Position numbers and translations under genes: made by a program
The notes under the pieces: generated by a model
Told to the model about the DNA's origin: nothing
What the model saw: only the letters and a program-made list of their open reading frames with translations
Databases searched by the model: none
In this document: piece after piece, positions 25,155-33,929 of the stretch
Numbering within the stretch: position 1 is the first letter of the stretch
Layout of the letters: each line of letters opens with the position of its first letter
Source: an uncultured Alistipes sp.
GTDB lineage: Bacteria > Bacteroidota > Bacteroidia > Bacteroidales > UBA932
Length of the DNA: 64,000 bases
Direction: 5' to 3'
Assembly: GCA_902388455.1 (NCBI GenBank)
Contig: CABMPD010000011.1
Coordinates: 1-64,000 of the forward strand

Positions 25155-26846
25155 ATGAAGAAAAAACTGATATTGACTCTTTCAACCCTTCTCATCACCA
25201 TCGTTCTCCCTGCTGTACCAGTACAGGACGGCGTGAAACCGACAGACGACAAGGAAAAGCGCAAAGTAACTCTGTTCTCTACCCCTAACCGCAAGTCTCT
25301 GATGAGACAGAGAGACTCGCTGCTGAGAGCCAACGAACTGCTCCGTCTTCAGATTGACAGTCTGTACCAGATTAATGAAAGTCTGGCCATGGAAGATCTG
25401 AGTGATAATACCGTAGCAGACTCCATCAACCCCGGATTTATAGAAATGAACGGACTTGACGAATTTGCACCCGCCGACACTGTTCCGATATCTACAGACT
25501 CCCTCCTGAGCCTTTGGTATCAACGGCGTAACCTCAATCTGATGGAAATTGAGCCCTCCGACATAGACACTCTGATAATGACATCAGACATACCGGATTC
25601 AGTCTACATACAAAGACTTCAACGGCTCAACTCATTCATTTCCGTTCCCTACAACAGTATTATCCGGAACCACATCATCTACTATACCCAGCGCATGCCT
25701 GAGAAGATGGAAAGAATTCTCGGTTTGTCCACTTACTACATACCTATATTTGAGGAAATATTCGACAAATATGATCTGCCGCTGGAGCTGACCGCAATGG
25801 CCGTCATAGAATCAGCCCTCAACGCAAAAGCTGTGTCCAGGGCAAGAGCCAAAGGTATGTGGCAGTTCATGTACTCCACGGCCAAGCGTTACGGTCTGAC
25901 CATCAACTCATACGTAGACGAACGCTTTGATCCGGTAGCTTCTGCTGACGCTGCCGCCCGATATCTCCGGGACTCTTATCTCATATTTGGAGACTGGGCA
26001 CTGGCCATAGCCTCATACAATTGCGGAGCAGGCAACGTCAACAAGGCCATCCGCCGCTCAGGAGGCTCCAGGGACTTCTGGGAAATCTACCCTTACCTGC
26101 CCAGGGAAACCCGCGGCTACGTTCCCTCGTTCTTCGCTGCCCTCTACGCTATGAGATACTACAAGGAGCACAACCTCACACCCGATTACATACCCATGCC
26201 TCCCCATACAGACACATTGAAAATCAACAAGATGCTCCACTTTGAGCAGATAGCTCACTACACCGGTGCCAGCATGGAGGAACTCCGTACTCATAACCCT
26301 CAGTACCTGCACGATATCATTCCCGGTACTGAAAAGGAATACATACTTCAGCTGCCTTACCAATACACAAACTCTTTCATAGATCATGAAGCTGAAATCT
26401 ATGCATACAAAGACTCCGTCTATTTCAGTCCCGCAGCCCTCAAGAAAATCCAGCAGGGGGTATCGGCAGAAGCTGCCCGCATAACCCACCGCGTCAAGAG
26501 CGGCGAGACACTCAGCCACATAGCACTGAGATACGGCGTATCAGTACGCAACATTCAGAGATGGAACGGCATAGGCACTAAGATAAAGGTCGGTCAGCGT
26601 CTGGTTATCTACACCAATAACCGTGGCCCCGCCTCCTCTTCTTCCAAAAGTTCAGGCAACAGCAAGCCGGCAACTACAGTTTCGAACGGTTACATAGTAT
26701 ATACCGTCCGCTCCGGAGACAACCTCTGGGACATCTCCCGCAAGTTCAGCGGCGTGACCATGAACGACCTCATGGAACTCAACGGCCTGAGCAAGAACAG
26801 CAAGATCTACCCGGGCAAGAAGCTCCGCATCAAAAAGGCAGAGTAA
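25155..26846 (+). CDS. mltD: membrane-bound lytic murein transglycosylase (GH23 + two LysM)
   Basis: A 563-aa secreted peptidoglycan lyase. It has a signal peptide (LILTLSTLLITIVLPAVPVQ) and an N-terminal charged region. The GH23 domain (about 190-340) contains the catalytic glutamate in AMAVIESALN, then RAKGMWQFMYSTAKRYGL, and the ASYNCGAGNVNKAI motif. Two LysM domains follow at about 437-480 (HRVKSGETLSHIALRYGVS) and 513-560 (YTVRSGDNLWDISRKFSG). It cleaves glycan strands to 1,6-anhydro ends. It is the last gene of the parAB operon. Its last 17 bases overlap the end of the convergent HhH/barrel gene. The symbol reflects domain architecture; the exact paralogue may differ. Confidence 0.93.
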   Translation: MKKKLILTLSTLLITIVLPAVPVQDGVKPTDDKEKRKVTLFSTPNRKSLMRQRDSLLRANELLRLQIDSLYQINESLAMEDLSDNTVADSINPGFIEMNGLDEFAPADTVPISTDSLLSLWYQRRNLNLMEIEPSDIDTLIMTSDIPDSVYIQRLQRLNSFISVPYNSIIRNHIIYYTQRMPEKMERILGLSTYYIPIFEEIFDKYDLPLELTAMAVIESALNAKAVSRARAKGMWQFMYSTAKRYGLTINSYVDERFDPVASADAAARYLRDSYLIFGDWALAIASYNCGAGNVNKAIRRSGGSRDFWEIYPYLPRETRGYVPSFFAALYAMRYYKEHNLTPDYIPMPPHTDTLKINKMLHFEQIAHYTGASMEELRTHNPQYLHDIIPGTEKEYILQLPYQYTNSFIDHEAEIYAYKDSVYFSPAALKKIQQGVSAEAARITHRVKSGETLSHIALRYGVSVRNIQRWNGIGTKIKVGQRLVIYTNNRGPASSSSKSSGNSKPATTVSNGYIVYTVRSGDNLWDISRKFSGVTMNDLMELNGLSKNSKIYPGKKLRIKKAE

Positions 26847-28791
26847 GCTGGAGCCGCACGCCCAGGTCATCCCCTGCCGGGTCGTCGAAATACTTCGTCG
26901 CCGAGCATTTCAGGAAAATATTCAGCCATCTGACGAGCCTGTAAGTCACCACGGCATACAGGCCCGCTCCCTTGCCGTAGTATGCCGGCACGGAGAAAGT
27001 CCCGGGCGCGTCCCGCTCGTAGCAGTATATCCGCGCATCCCAGTCCCAGGCACAGAAGAGCGTGGCCCGCAGACTCACCCGCCACCTCCCCGAAGGCGAG
27101 GTATATCCCCCCTCCTGATAGACCAGTCCTCCGAAAGAGCTCCCGCCGGCACTGCTCCCCTCCAGCCGGGTGGAGGCCGCGAAGCCCGTCTCCCCGCCGA
27201 AACTGTACCCCAGGCGCAGCCGGAGCAGACGGGTCCCCCTTCCGTCATCATAGGTTCCGCTCACCTTGAGGAACAATGCGTGCGTCCCGGAGACAGTCCA
27301 CCCGCACTCCACCGCCCCCTTCAGGGAGGAGGAAGGCTCCCGCACCCCGAACCTGGCCCAGGGAAAATGAGTGTATTCCAATGAGGCGGCGACCGTCACA
27401 TCCCGGCGGGGCGACCAGCGGAGGGCCGCCGAGACTCCGTGCTCATTGTTCACATTGCTGCGGCAGTACGCTCCGGCATGGGTGGCGATGTAGCGGGGAG
27501 AATAGTAGCGGTAAAGCAGCGAAGCTTCCAGCGAGGAGGACAGCGGGCAGGCGGCTCCCGTGATGCCGGCAAAGGCCCCGCCGAAGTCCAGGGCCGCCTC
27601 CCCGAAGACCCGCAGCCCCCTGAGGGAGAGGAGCCAGTCCAGGGAGGCATTGCCCCACCACCCGTCATAGCGCAGATGCTCGTTGTAATAGGAGGTGCGG
27701 CGGCCGTCCAGACGGTCGTAGCGGTAGGCAGCGGCAGTGACTCCGACCTTCAGCCAGGAGCAGCGCCAGGACACATTGCCACCTAAGACCTCTTCCCTCA
27801 GGGCATTCCTGACCTCCCGGAGAGCGTCCGTATCGTGGATACCGTCCTCCGGCTTGGTGACGAAGTAATCCCCCTCGACCCTTGCATCCTGACCGTTATT
27901 GGAATAAAATACAGACGCTTCCACCCCCTCCGGAAAGGCTACTGTCGCACCCGCTCCGTGGAAATAGCGGTTCTCGTCCGAAGAGGTATAGGGGCGCACC
28001 CCCGCCTCCCGCCGGACCGCCGCCGAGGGAGAGGACAGGCCGGAGAGGGAGAAGGAGTTCCACAGCACCAGCCCCTGCCCGAAACGGAGGGAATAGTCCC
28101 CGACGACGGCCGACACCAGCCTCCAGCGTCCGTCCCGGGAGAGAGGCTGGTCCGCCGCACCGACGTGCACGGAGTAAAAATCCGGGAAGCCCTTCTCCCC
28201 CCGGTCGCTCTCCAGGGTCGCGCCGGCGGAGAAATGCTCCCCCAGTTCCATGCGGTACCTGACATACAGCGGAACCGGCAGTCCGCCCGCCTCCTCCCCT
28301 TCCCTTTCCAGAAGGTATCTGGTCCTTAGGGTCAATCTGCCCGAGAAGCGCAGCGGCATCCTCCCTTCCTCCGGAAGTCCCCCGGCTCCCGTTCCGGCTC
28401 CGAAGGTCACAAACGGCAGGATCTCCTCCACCGCCGCGGCGTCGAACCCGTCCACCAGAGCCAGCTCCCCGGCCGAGGCCACCGGTCCGAACTCCCGGCG
28501 GTACTCCAGCAGGCTGACCACCATGAACGGAGTCAGCAGAGGGAATGCCTCCAGAGCCTCCCGGTCCGCCGTACTGAGATCCAGCGGCCTGCGGGTCAAT
28601 TCCATAAAATACTCCGCGAGAGCCTCGGGATCCCCTCCTCCGTCCTCGCACTGTGTCTCTATCAGGCGGACTATTCCGCCGGGCAGTTCCTGGGCCTCCA
28701 GAGGGCTGCCGGACAGCAACAAAAAAGCCGCCCCGAGAAGGGCGGCCCCTGATTTTATCACTGTCTTCCCTTCGTTTCTCCTGCACAACAT
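26830..28791 (-). CDS. helix-hairpin-helix (ComEA-like) protein with beta-barrel C-terminus
   Basis: A 653-aa protein. The signal peptide is SGAALLGAAFLLLSGSPLEAQ. A ComEA-like helix-hairpin-helix region (about 60-125) includes LDLSTADREALEAFPLLTPFMVVSLLEYR and GPVASAGELALVDGFDAAAVEEILPF. The rest (about 145-653) is beta-strand-rich with alternating aromatic strands and ends VRLQLTLPF, a terminal phenylalanine as in outer-membrane barrels. A GTG start 11 codons in (after GAAGGGAAGACA) is a credible alternative and gives a cleaner signal peptide. The family recurs in Bacteroidota, annotated only as helix-hairpin-helix protein. Its 3' end overlaps mltD. DNA binding or uptake is inferred, not shown. 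Confidence 0.8.
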   Translation of the reverse strand: MLCRRNEGKTVIKSGAALLGAAFLLLSGSPLEAQELPGGIVRLIETQCEDGGGDPEALAEYFMELTRRPLDLSTADREALEAFPLLTPFMVVSLLEYRREFGPVASAGELALVDGFDAAAVEEILPFVTFGAGTGAGGLPEEGRMPLRFSGRLTLRTRYLLEREGEEAGGLPVPLYVRYRMELGEHFSAGATLESDRGEKGFPDFYSVHVGAADQPLSRDGRWRLVSAVVGDYSLRFGQGLVLWNSFSLSGLSSPSAAVRREAGVRPYTSSDENRYFHGAGATVAFPEGVEASVFYSNNGQDARVEGDYFVTKPEDGIHDTDALREVRNALREEVLGGNVSWRCSWLKVGVTAAAYRYDRLDGRRTSYYNEHLRYDGWWGNASLDWLLSLRGLRVFGEAALDFGGAFAGITGAACPLSSSLEASLLYRYYSPRYIATHAGAYCRSNVNNEHGVSAALRWSPRRDVTVAASLEYTHFPWARFGVREPSSSLKGAVECGWTVSGTHALFLKVSGTYDDGRGTRLLRLRLGYSFGGETGFAASTRLEGSSAGGSSFGGLVYQEGGYTSPSGRWRVSLRATLFCAWDWDARIYCYERDAPGTFSVPAYYGKGAGLYAVVTYRLVRWLNIFLKCSATKYFDDPAGDDLGVRLQLTLPF

Positions 28792-28824
28792 GTTTATCTG
28801 ATTTTAAGGTTGTCGTCTACATGG

Positions 28825-29340
28825 TCATTCGTCCACTTTGAACTTGTACTTTATCTCCCGCAGTTCTTTGTTGGCCTTCTCTATCTTCGAGGCCAGGTCC
28901 TGCTTGAAAGCTACGACTTTCTCCATGACGGCCGGATCGCCGGCGGCCAGGATCTGCGCGGCCAGGATGGCGGCGTTCCTGGCTCCGTCCAGAGCGACTG
29001 TCGCCACGGGTATGCCTGAGGGCATCTGCAGGATGGAGAGGATCGAGTCCCAGCCGTCGATGGAGTTGGAGGACTTGATCGGCACTCCTATCACGGGGAC
29101 AGGAGTGTAGGCGGCGATGACACCCGGGAGATGGGCTGCTCCGCCGGCTCCGGCGATGATGACCTTAATGCCCCGCTCCTTCGCGGCGGTCGCGAACTGC
29201 ATCACCTGTACGGGGACTCTGTGAGCCGAGAGGGCATTGATTTCAAAGGGTATTTCCATAGAATCGAGGAACTCCGCGGCAGCCTTCATCACCGGCATGT
29301 CCGAGGTGCTTCCCATGATGATAGATACGAGTGGTTTCAT
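28825..29340 (-). CDS. purE: N5-carboxyaminoimidazole ribonucleotide mutase
   Basis: A 171-aa class I PurE of purine biosynthesis, converting N5-CAIR to CAIR in the cytoplasm. Motifs seen: IIMGSTSDMPVM (phosphate loop), NALSAHRVPVQV with the catalytic histidine, and IIAGAGGAAHLPGVIAAYT. LQMPSGIPVATVALDGARNAA is also present. The full family length is present. It is divergent from hpt, with which it shares a purine theme. A PurK partner is not in this window. Confidence 0.97.
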   Translation of the reverse strand: MKPLVSIIMGSTSDMPVMKAAAEFLDSMEIPFEINALSAHRVPVQVMQFATAAKERGIKVIIAGAGGAAHLPGVIAAYTPVPVIGVPIKSSNSIDGWDSILSILQMPSGIPVATVALDGARNAAILAAQILAAGDPAVMEKVVAFKQDLASKIEKANKELREIKYKFKVDE

Positions 29341-29368
29341 GTCTTGTTTCAGTTAGATTGTCCGATGG

Positions 29369-29376
29369 CAAATTTA
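29369..29376 (-). promoter_or_regulatory. -7 box TAAATTTG of purE
   Basis: The minus strand reads TAAATTTG, 28 nt before the purE ATG. It lies back to back with the hpt promoter box. Confidence 0.55.
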
Positions 29377-29410
29377 ATCAGAAAAAACGTCATTTCTCCA
29401 TTTTTTGACG

Positions 29411-29418
29411 TACTTTTG
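29411..29418 (+). promoter_or_regulatory. -7 box TACTTTTG directly before the hpt start
   Basis: TACTTTTG matches TAnnTTTG and ends 4 nt before the chosen ATG. The transcript would therefore begin at or next to the start codon. An ATG upstream in frame lies before this box and is excluded. Confidence 0.6.
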
Positions 29419-29422
29419 CATC

Positions 29423-29962
29423 ATGGACAGGATAAAACTTCACGACAAGCATTTCAAGCTTTTCATTCCCAATGAGAAGATAGAGGCGGCCATCCGTCAG
29501 ACCGCCGGACGCATCAACAACGATTTCCGCGGCTGCACCGAGCCCCCAGTATTCCTGAGCGTGCTCAACGGCTCCTTCATGTTCACCGCCTCCCTCATGA
29601 AATACATCGACTTCCAGTGCGAGCTGTCCTTCGTCAAGCTCTCCTCCTACTGCGGCACCTCCTCCACCGGCCAGGTCAAGCAGCTCATCGGAGTGTCCGA
29701 CAGCCTCAGGGGCCGCCGCGTCATCATCGTGGAGGACATCGTGGACTCGGGCAAGACGATCACCGAGATGTACGCCATGCTCAAGGACATGGGCGTGGAG
29801 GACATCCGGGTCTGCACCCTCTTCCTCAAGCCCGCGGCCTACAAGGGTAGCGTCAGCATCGACTACCACGCCATGGATATAGGCAACGAATTCATTGTCG
29901 GCTTCGGCCTCGACTACGACCAGCTCGGACGGCAGTATCCTGACATCTACATCGTCGACTAA
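29423..29962 (+). CDS. hpt: hypoxanthine phosphoribosyltransferase
   Basis: A 179-aa purine-salvage enzyme that makes IMP or GMP from hypoxanthine or guanine and PRPP. The start used is MDRIKLHDKHFKLFIPNEKI, which fits the family N-terminus. The PRPP-binding loop RVIIVEDIVDSGKTITEM is at about 100-117. The substrate-binding segment VGFGLDYDQLGRQYPDIY is near the end. The adenylate kinase gene follows after 23 nt, forming a nucleotide-metabolism pair. Confidence 0.95.
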   Translation: MDRIKLHDKHFKLFIPNEKIEAAIRQTAGRINNDFRGCTEPPVFLSVLNGSFMFTASLMKYIDFQCELSFVKLSSYCGTSSTGQVKQLIGVSDSLRGRRVIIVEDIVDSGKTITEMYAMLKDMGVEDIRVCTLFLKPAAYKGSVSIDYHAMDIGNEFIVGFGLDYDQLGRQYPDIYIVD

Positions 29963-29985
29963 CCTTTTAACATCAGATACACATC

Positions 29986-30555
29986 ATGAAATACTACATT
30001 CTTTTCGGTCCTCCGGGAGCCGGCAAAGGCACCCAGGCCAAACAGATCGTCGAGAAATACCATTATCTTCACCTCTCCACCGGAGACCTCCTGCGCCAGG
30101 AGATGGCCGCCGGCACAGAGCTCGGCAAGAAGGCCGCAGAGCTCATCAACCGCGGTGACCTCGTACCCGACGAGGTGGTCGAGGGCATGATCCGCAACAA
30201 GATCGCCTCCAACCGGGACGTAGCCGGCTTCCTCTTCGACGGCTTCCCCCGCACCATCGCCCAGGCCGAGGCCCTCGACGCCATGCTCACAGAGTTCGGC
30301 GGCAAGGTCGACGCAGTCCTCTCCCTCACCCTCCCCGACGAGCTCGTCTACGAGCGCATCCTGCACCGCGCCCAGATCGAGGGCCGCAAGGACGACACCG
30401 ACCGCAGCATCATCGAGAACCGCATAGCCACCTACCACGACAAGACCGAGCCCCTGATCACCTACTACAAGGGCCACGGCAACTATCGCGAAATCCAGGG
30501 CAACGACACCATAGAGAATGTCTTCGCAGCCCTCTGCGGAATACTCGACGAGTAA
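29986..30555 (+). CDS. adk: adenylate kinase
   Basis: A 189-aa short-form enzyme (no zinc-type LID insert) catalysing ATP + AMP to 2 ADP. Motifs: the P-loop LFGPPGAGKGTQA near the N-terminus, LHLSTGDLLRQEM, and FLFDGFPRTIAQAEAL. The short LID is AQIEGRKDDTD. Length is usual for Bacteroidota. The intergenic space before it is 23 nt with no SD. A strong hairpin terminator follows, ending the hpt-adk unit. Confidence 0.97.
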   Translation: MKYYILFGPPGAGKGTQAKQIVEKYHYLHLSTGDLLRQEMAAGTELGKKAAELINRGDLVPDEVVEGMIRNKIASNRDVAGFLFDGFPRTIAQAEALDAMLTEFGGKVDAVLSLTLPDELVYERILHRAQIEGRKDDTDRSIIENRIATYHDKTEPLITYYKGHGNYREIQGNDTIENVFAALCGILDE

Positions 30556-30585
30556 GTCCCGCAAACCTTACTTACTGCAAACGAC

Positions 30586-30621
30586 AAACGGGACTGTCCC
30601 AAAGCGGGACGGTCCCGTTTT
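30586..30621 (+). terminator. intrinsic terminator after adk
   Basis: Arms AAACGGGACTGTCCC and GGGACGGTCCCGTTT pair over 15 positions with one G-T wobble and a 5-nt loop (AAAGC). The right arm runs into TTTT. It lies 31 nt after the adk stop. Confidence 0.8.
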
Positions 30622-30657
30622 GCATAAACTAAATTGCCCTTTATTTTGAATTATGAT

Positions 30658-30665
30658 TAACTTTG
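30658..30665 (+). promoter_or_regulatory. -7 box TAACTTTG of the ATPase/nuclease gene
   Basis: TAACTTTG matches TAnnTTTG. A TTG at 30634-30636 could serve as -33 element. The box is 33 nt before the ATG, leaving room for the strong AAGGAGG ribosome-binding site at 30685-30691 (7 nt before the ATG). Confidence 0.55.
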
Positions 30666-30698
30666 TCTGCAGAACACTAACCGAAAGGAGGACGCGCC

Positions 30699-32291
30699 AT
30701 GATGAAGTACCCGATAGGAATTCAGAGTTTTGAGCAGATAATAAAGGACGGCTATGTCTACGTGGACAAGACTGCCCTGATTTATGATTTGGTGACGAGA
30801 GGAAAGATATACTTTCTGAGCCGTCCGCGGCGGTTCGGCAAGAGCCTGCTTATGTCCACCCTGGAGAATTATTTTCTGGGGAGGAAGGAGCTGTTCGAGG
30901 GGCTGGCCATCAGTTCGCTGGAGAAGGAGTGGCTGGAATATCCGGTGTTTCACATTGATTTCAATGCCGGGAATTTCAAAGTATCCGGAGCACTGGAAAG
31001 CAAGATAAATGCATATCTGCATGACTGGGAGAAAATCTACGGCAGTCCGGATATCGATATGGAGTTCGGGGACCGTTTTGTGAGAGTTCTCCGGAAGGCA
31101 CATGAACAGACCGGCCGCCGCTGCGTGGTCCTTATCGACGAATACGACAAGCCCCTGCTGGACGTGCTGGACACCGGGCTGACCTGCACCGTGGACGGTC
31201 AGGAGCGCATGCTGGAGGAGCGGCACAGGGACGTGCTCAAGGGCTTCTATTCGGTGTTCAAGGCCGCCGACGCCGACCTGCAGTTCGTGCTCCTTACGGG
31301 CGTGACCAAGTTCTCGCAGGTCAGTGTGTTCAGCGGGTTCAACCAGCCGAAGGACATCAGCATGGACAGCCGCTACGACGCCCTGTGCGGAATAACCCAG
31401 GCGGAACTGGAGCACTATTTTGACGAGCCGATACGGGAAATGGCAGATAGGTCCAGTGTCAGTGTCCAGATGATAACAGCCGACCTGAAACGCCGCTACG
31501 ACGGATACCGTTTCAGTGAGGACATGCAGGACATCTACAACCCGTTCAGTCTGCTCAATGTGTTCGACTCCAAGAAGATGAAGGACTACTGGATGACCAC
31601 CGGCACCTGCGAATACCTGGTACGCCTGCTTTCCCGCAGCGACGAGAATATCGAGGAACTGCTGAAGAACGACTACTCGACTGCGGCCTTCGCTGACTAT
31701 AAGGCGACCACTGAGATGCCGCTTCCTATGATTTATCAGAGCGGCTACCTGACCATCAAGAGCTACGACCCGGAAATAGAGCGATTCCGCCTCGACTTCC
31801 CGAACGAGGAAGTCCGACGGGGATTCCTCTCATTCCTCTCCTCCGGCTACCTCACCAGGACAGCGGACAGCATGTCGGGCTGGGCCGCCCACGCCGGCAG
31901 GGCCCTGAACCGCGGCGACCTTGACAGCCTCCGCGAGCAGATGGAAGCCCTCCTGGCCGACATCCCCTACAGCATCCGCAGCACGGCTGATGAAAAGGCC
32001 CGCGAGCGCGACTTCCAGTACACCTTCTACCTCATCTTCCGGATGCTGGGCGGCTGGAAGGTCTACGCCGAGAAAGCCTCCAGCCGGGGCCGGGCCGACT
32101 GCATCGTTGAGACCGACAGCCACATCTACATCTTCGAGTTCAAGCTGGACGGCACCGCCGAGGACGCCCTGCACCAGATCGAGGAAAAAGGCTACGCCCG
32201 CCCCTACGCCTCCGATACCCGCAGTGTCATCCGCATCGGGGCCTCCTTTTCCTCCGCCACCGGCAACATCGAGGAGTGGAAAGTGGCGTAA
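30699..32291 (+). CDS. AAA-ATPase-like / PD-(D/E)XK nuclease fusion (DUF1703 type)
   Basis: A 530-aa protein of the AAA-ATPase_like plus DUF1703 family that is expanded in Bacteroidota. The N-terminus is MKYPIGIQSFEQIIKDGYVYVDKT. A Walker-A-like RPRRFGKSLLMST is at about 40-53 and Walker B CVVLIDEYDKPLLD at about 141-154. GVTKFSQVSVFSGFN is the usual sensor region. The C-terminus has a PD-(D/E)XK core: GRADCIVET (Asp about 467), then YIFEFK (Glu and Lys about 480). Both active centres look intact. The biological role is unknown; defence and transposon-like spread have both been suggested. It carries an unusual strong Shine-Dalgarno, and one in-frame ATG lies directly after the first. Confidence 0.93.
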   Translation: MMKYPIGIQSFEQIIKDGYVYVDKTALIYDLVTRGKIYFLSRPRRFGKSLLMSTLENYFLGRKELFEGLAISSLEKEWLEYPVFHIDFNAGNFKVSGALESKINAYLHDWEKIYGSPDIDMEFGDRFVRVLRKAHEQTGRRCVVLIDEYDKPLLDVLDTGLTCTVDGQERMLEERHRDVLKGFYSVFKAADADLQFVLLTGVTKFSQVSVFSGFNQPKDISMDSRYDALCGITQAELEHYFDEPIREMADRSSVSVQMITADLKRRYDGYRFSEDMQDIYNPFSLLNVFDSKKMKDYWMTTGTCEYLVRLLSRSDENIEELLKNDYSTAAFADYKATTEMPLPMIYQSGYLTIKSYDPEIERFRLDFPNEEVRRGFLSFLSSGYLTRTADSMSGWAAHAGRALNRGDLDSLREQMEALLADIPYSIRSTADEKARERDFQYTFYLIFRMLGGWKVYAEKASSRGRADCIVETDSHIYIFEFKLDGTAEDALHQIEEKGYARPYASDTRSVIRIGASFSSATGNIEEWKVA

Positions 32292-32308
32292 AAAGTAAGT
32301 ATTTGTCC

Positions 32309-33298
32309 CTAGAAAAACAGTTCGGCCAGTTCATCTGCCGTAGCCGGTCCGAAATAGTCGGTCAGCGGCAGCGCGGACAGGGTGGTGAGTACGGCATCAT
32401 GGGAGTGGGGCAGTCCGGTCAGGGCCTGCTCCACTTCTTCTGTGGGGCGGGTGAAGAAGTAGTCGCCGCGGATGGAGCATGAGCGGATGAGGCCGCCGGA
32501 GACGTCGAGGGATACCTCGATGAAGCCCCAGGGGAAGCGGCGGGTCTGGTTGAGACCGTAACGGGGGGAATTGCCGTAGTTCCACTGCCAGGTGGAGTAT
32601 TTTTCCCGGCACAGCCGGTCTATGGCCGCCATCTCCTGTGCGGTGTAGCTGCGGAGAGTGTCCGTACCGCCTGCTATGTGGTCCTGAAGATAAGTGATGA
32701 ACTCCTCCACTGACATGGAGCGGTGCCGGGCGGGCAGATGCTCCGAAATATTGGTGACCCGCGAGCGGTTGGACTGCACGCTCTTGCCGATGAATTTTTC
32801 CGGGCGGGTGTTGAGGGCACCCGAAAGGTCGGCCACAGAAGCTGAGAAAAGCAGGGTTCCGTGCTGCAGGACCCGGCCGCCGTGGACACAGACCGCATTG
32901 CCCGAGAACTTCCGGCCGCTGATGACCAGGTCGTTGCGCCCTTCGAGCGAGGCTTCCACCCCGAGCGAGCGCAGAGCCGAGATGACAGGAGCGGTGAAGC
33001 GCCTGAACATGGCCGCGGTGTCCTCCCCCTCCACCTTCCGGTCGATGAAGGTATAATTGACATTGCCCAGGTCGTGGAATACCGCGCCTCCGCCAGTGAG
33101 ACGGCGGACTACAGGTATGCCGCGTGTCCGGACATATTCCGAATTGATCTCAGCGGCGGCATTCTGGTAGCGGCCGACGATGACCGAAGGGACATTTCTC
33201 CAGAGGCGGAATACCGGTTCGGAGAGAGCTGTCAGGAGGTATTCCTCGGCGGCGAGGTTCCAGTAGGGGTCGGTGGTGGAGTCTACGATGCAGAGCAT
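32309..33298 (-). CDS. lplA: lipoate-protein ligase A family protein
   Basis: A 329-aa cytoplasmic enzyme that attaches lipoate to E2 and H-protein lysines using ATP. The N-terminal catalytic domain includes WNLAAEEYLL, LWRNVPSVIVGRYQN and VVRRLTGGGAVFHDLGNVNYTF, the lipoyl-AMP loop signature. The C-terminal accessory domain (about 240-329) is present. In Bacteroidota this two-domain form is the usual scavenging ligase. It is the third gene of an obg-PAP2-lplA unit (13-nt gap). Confidence 0.92.
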   Translation of the reverse strand: MLCIVDSTTDPYWNLAAEEYLLTALSEPVFRLWRNVPSVIVGRYQNAAAEINSEYVRTRGIPVVRRLTGGGAVFHDLGNVNYTFIDRKVEGEDTAAMFRRFTAPVISALRSLGVEASLEGRNDLVISGRKFSGNAVCVHGGRVLQHGTLLFSASVADLSGALNTRPEKFIGKSVQSNRSRVTNISEHLPARHRSMSVEEFITYLQDHIAGGTDTLRSYTAQEMAAIDRLCREKYSTWQWNYGNSPRYGLNQTRRFPWGFIEVSLDVSGGLIRSCSIRGDYFFTRPTEEVEQALTGLPHSHDAVLTTLSALPLTDYFGPATADELAELFF

Positions 33299-33311
33299 GT
33301 GGCGGTCGTGG

Positions 33312-33929
33312 CTATGAATATTTTCTGGAAATCAGGGACAATACCCATCGGTAGAGGCTGTAGACCGCAAAGGCGACCAGCACTCCGGCGAGGGCGCCGC
33401 AGACTACGTCCGTAGTGAAATGCTTGGCTAAGTAGATGCGGCTGAAGCCTATCAGCGCGGCCCAGGTCAGGATGCCGGCTGAATACCACCCGCGTCTGAA
33501 TATCAGGGCGGTGAGGGCTGCCATTCCGAAGGTGTTGGAGGCGTGGGCCGAGAAGAAGCCGTAGAGGCCGCCCCTGCCTTCCGGCAGATGGAGCAGGCCT
33601 TCCAGCAGGGGGTCGTGGCTCGGGCGGGGACGGGCTACCCAGTCCTTGACCAGGTTGGTTATCTGCTCGGTGACTCCAAAGCACAGCCCTACTGCCAGCA
33701 GTCCCATAATTCCTGTAAGCCAAATAGGAATCCGGCAACCGAGACAGAATGCCGGTGATTTCCGACCATACCATTTAGGAATAAACATTAGCACGGCCAA
33801 CGCCACATACAACGGAATCCAGACAGTCTTGGATGAAAAAAACAGCATTACGCTGTCCAGGACCGGTGTGTGCAGGGCGTTGAGGCCCAGTGTGATGTCG
33901 TGGTCGAGCTGTATCAGCCAGTCTATCAT
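33312..33929 (-). CDS. PAP2-family membrane phosphatase
   Basis: A 205-aa integral membrane protein with the three PAP2 signatures. C1 is KDWVARPRP (K-x6-RP), C2 is [10 protein letters not shown] with the catalytic histidine, and C3 is [12 protein letters not shown] (SR-x5-H-x3-D). About five TM helices surround them, so the active site faces the periplasm. Substrates could be undecaprenyl pyrophosphate, phosphatidate or lipid A phosphates; sequence does not decide. Its start overlaps the obg stop by 4 nt (ATGA). Confidence 0.93.
   Translation of the reverse strand: MIDWLIQLDHDITLGLNALHTPVLDSVMLFFSSKTVWIPLYVALAVLMFIPKWYGRKSPAFCLGCRIPIWLTGIMGLLAVGLCFGVTEQITNLVKDWVARPRPSHDPLLEGLLHLPEGRGGLYGFFSAHASNTFGMAALTALIFRRGWYSAGILTWAALIGFSRIYLAKHFTTDVVCGALAGVLVAFAVYSLYRWVLSLISRKYS

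Noticed and set aside
27896..28786. Long open frames in alternative frames of the HhH/barrel gene
   Set aside because: Glycine- and arginine-rich shadows of GC-rich coding DNA.
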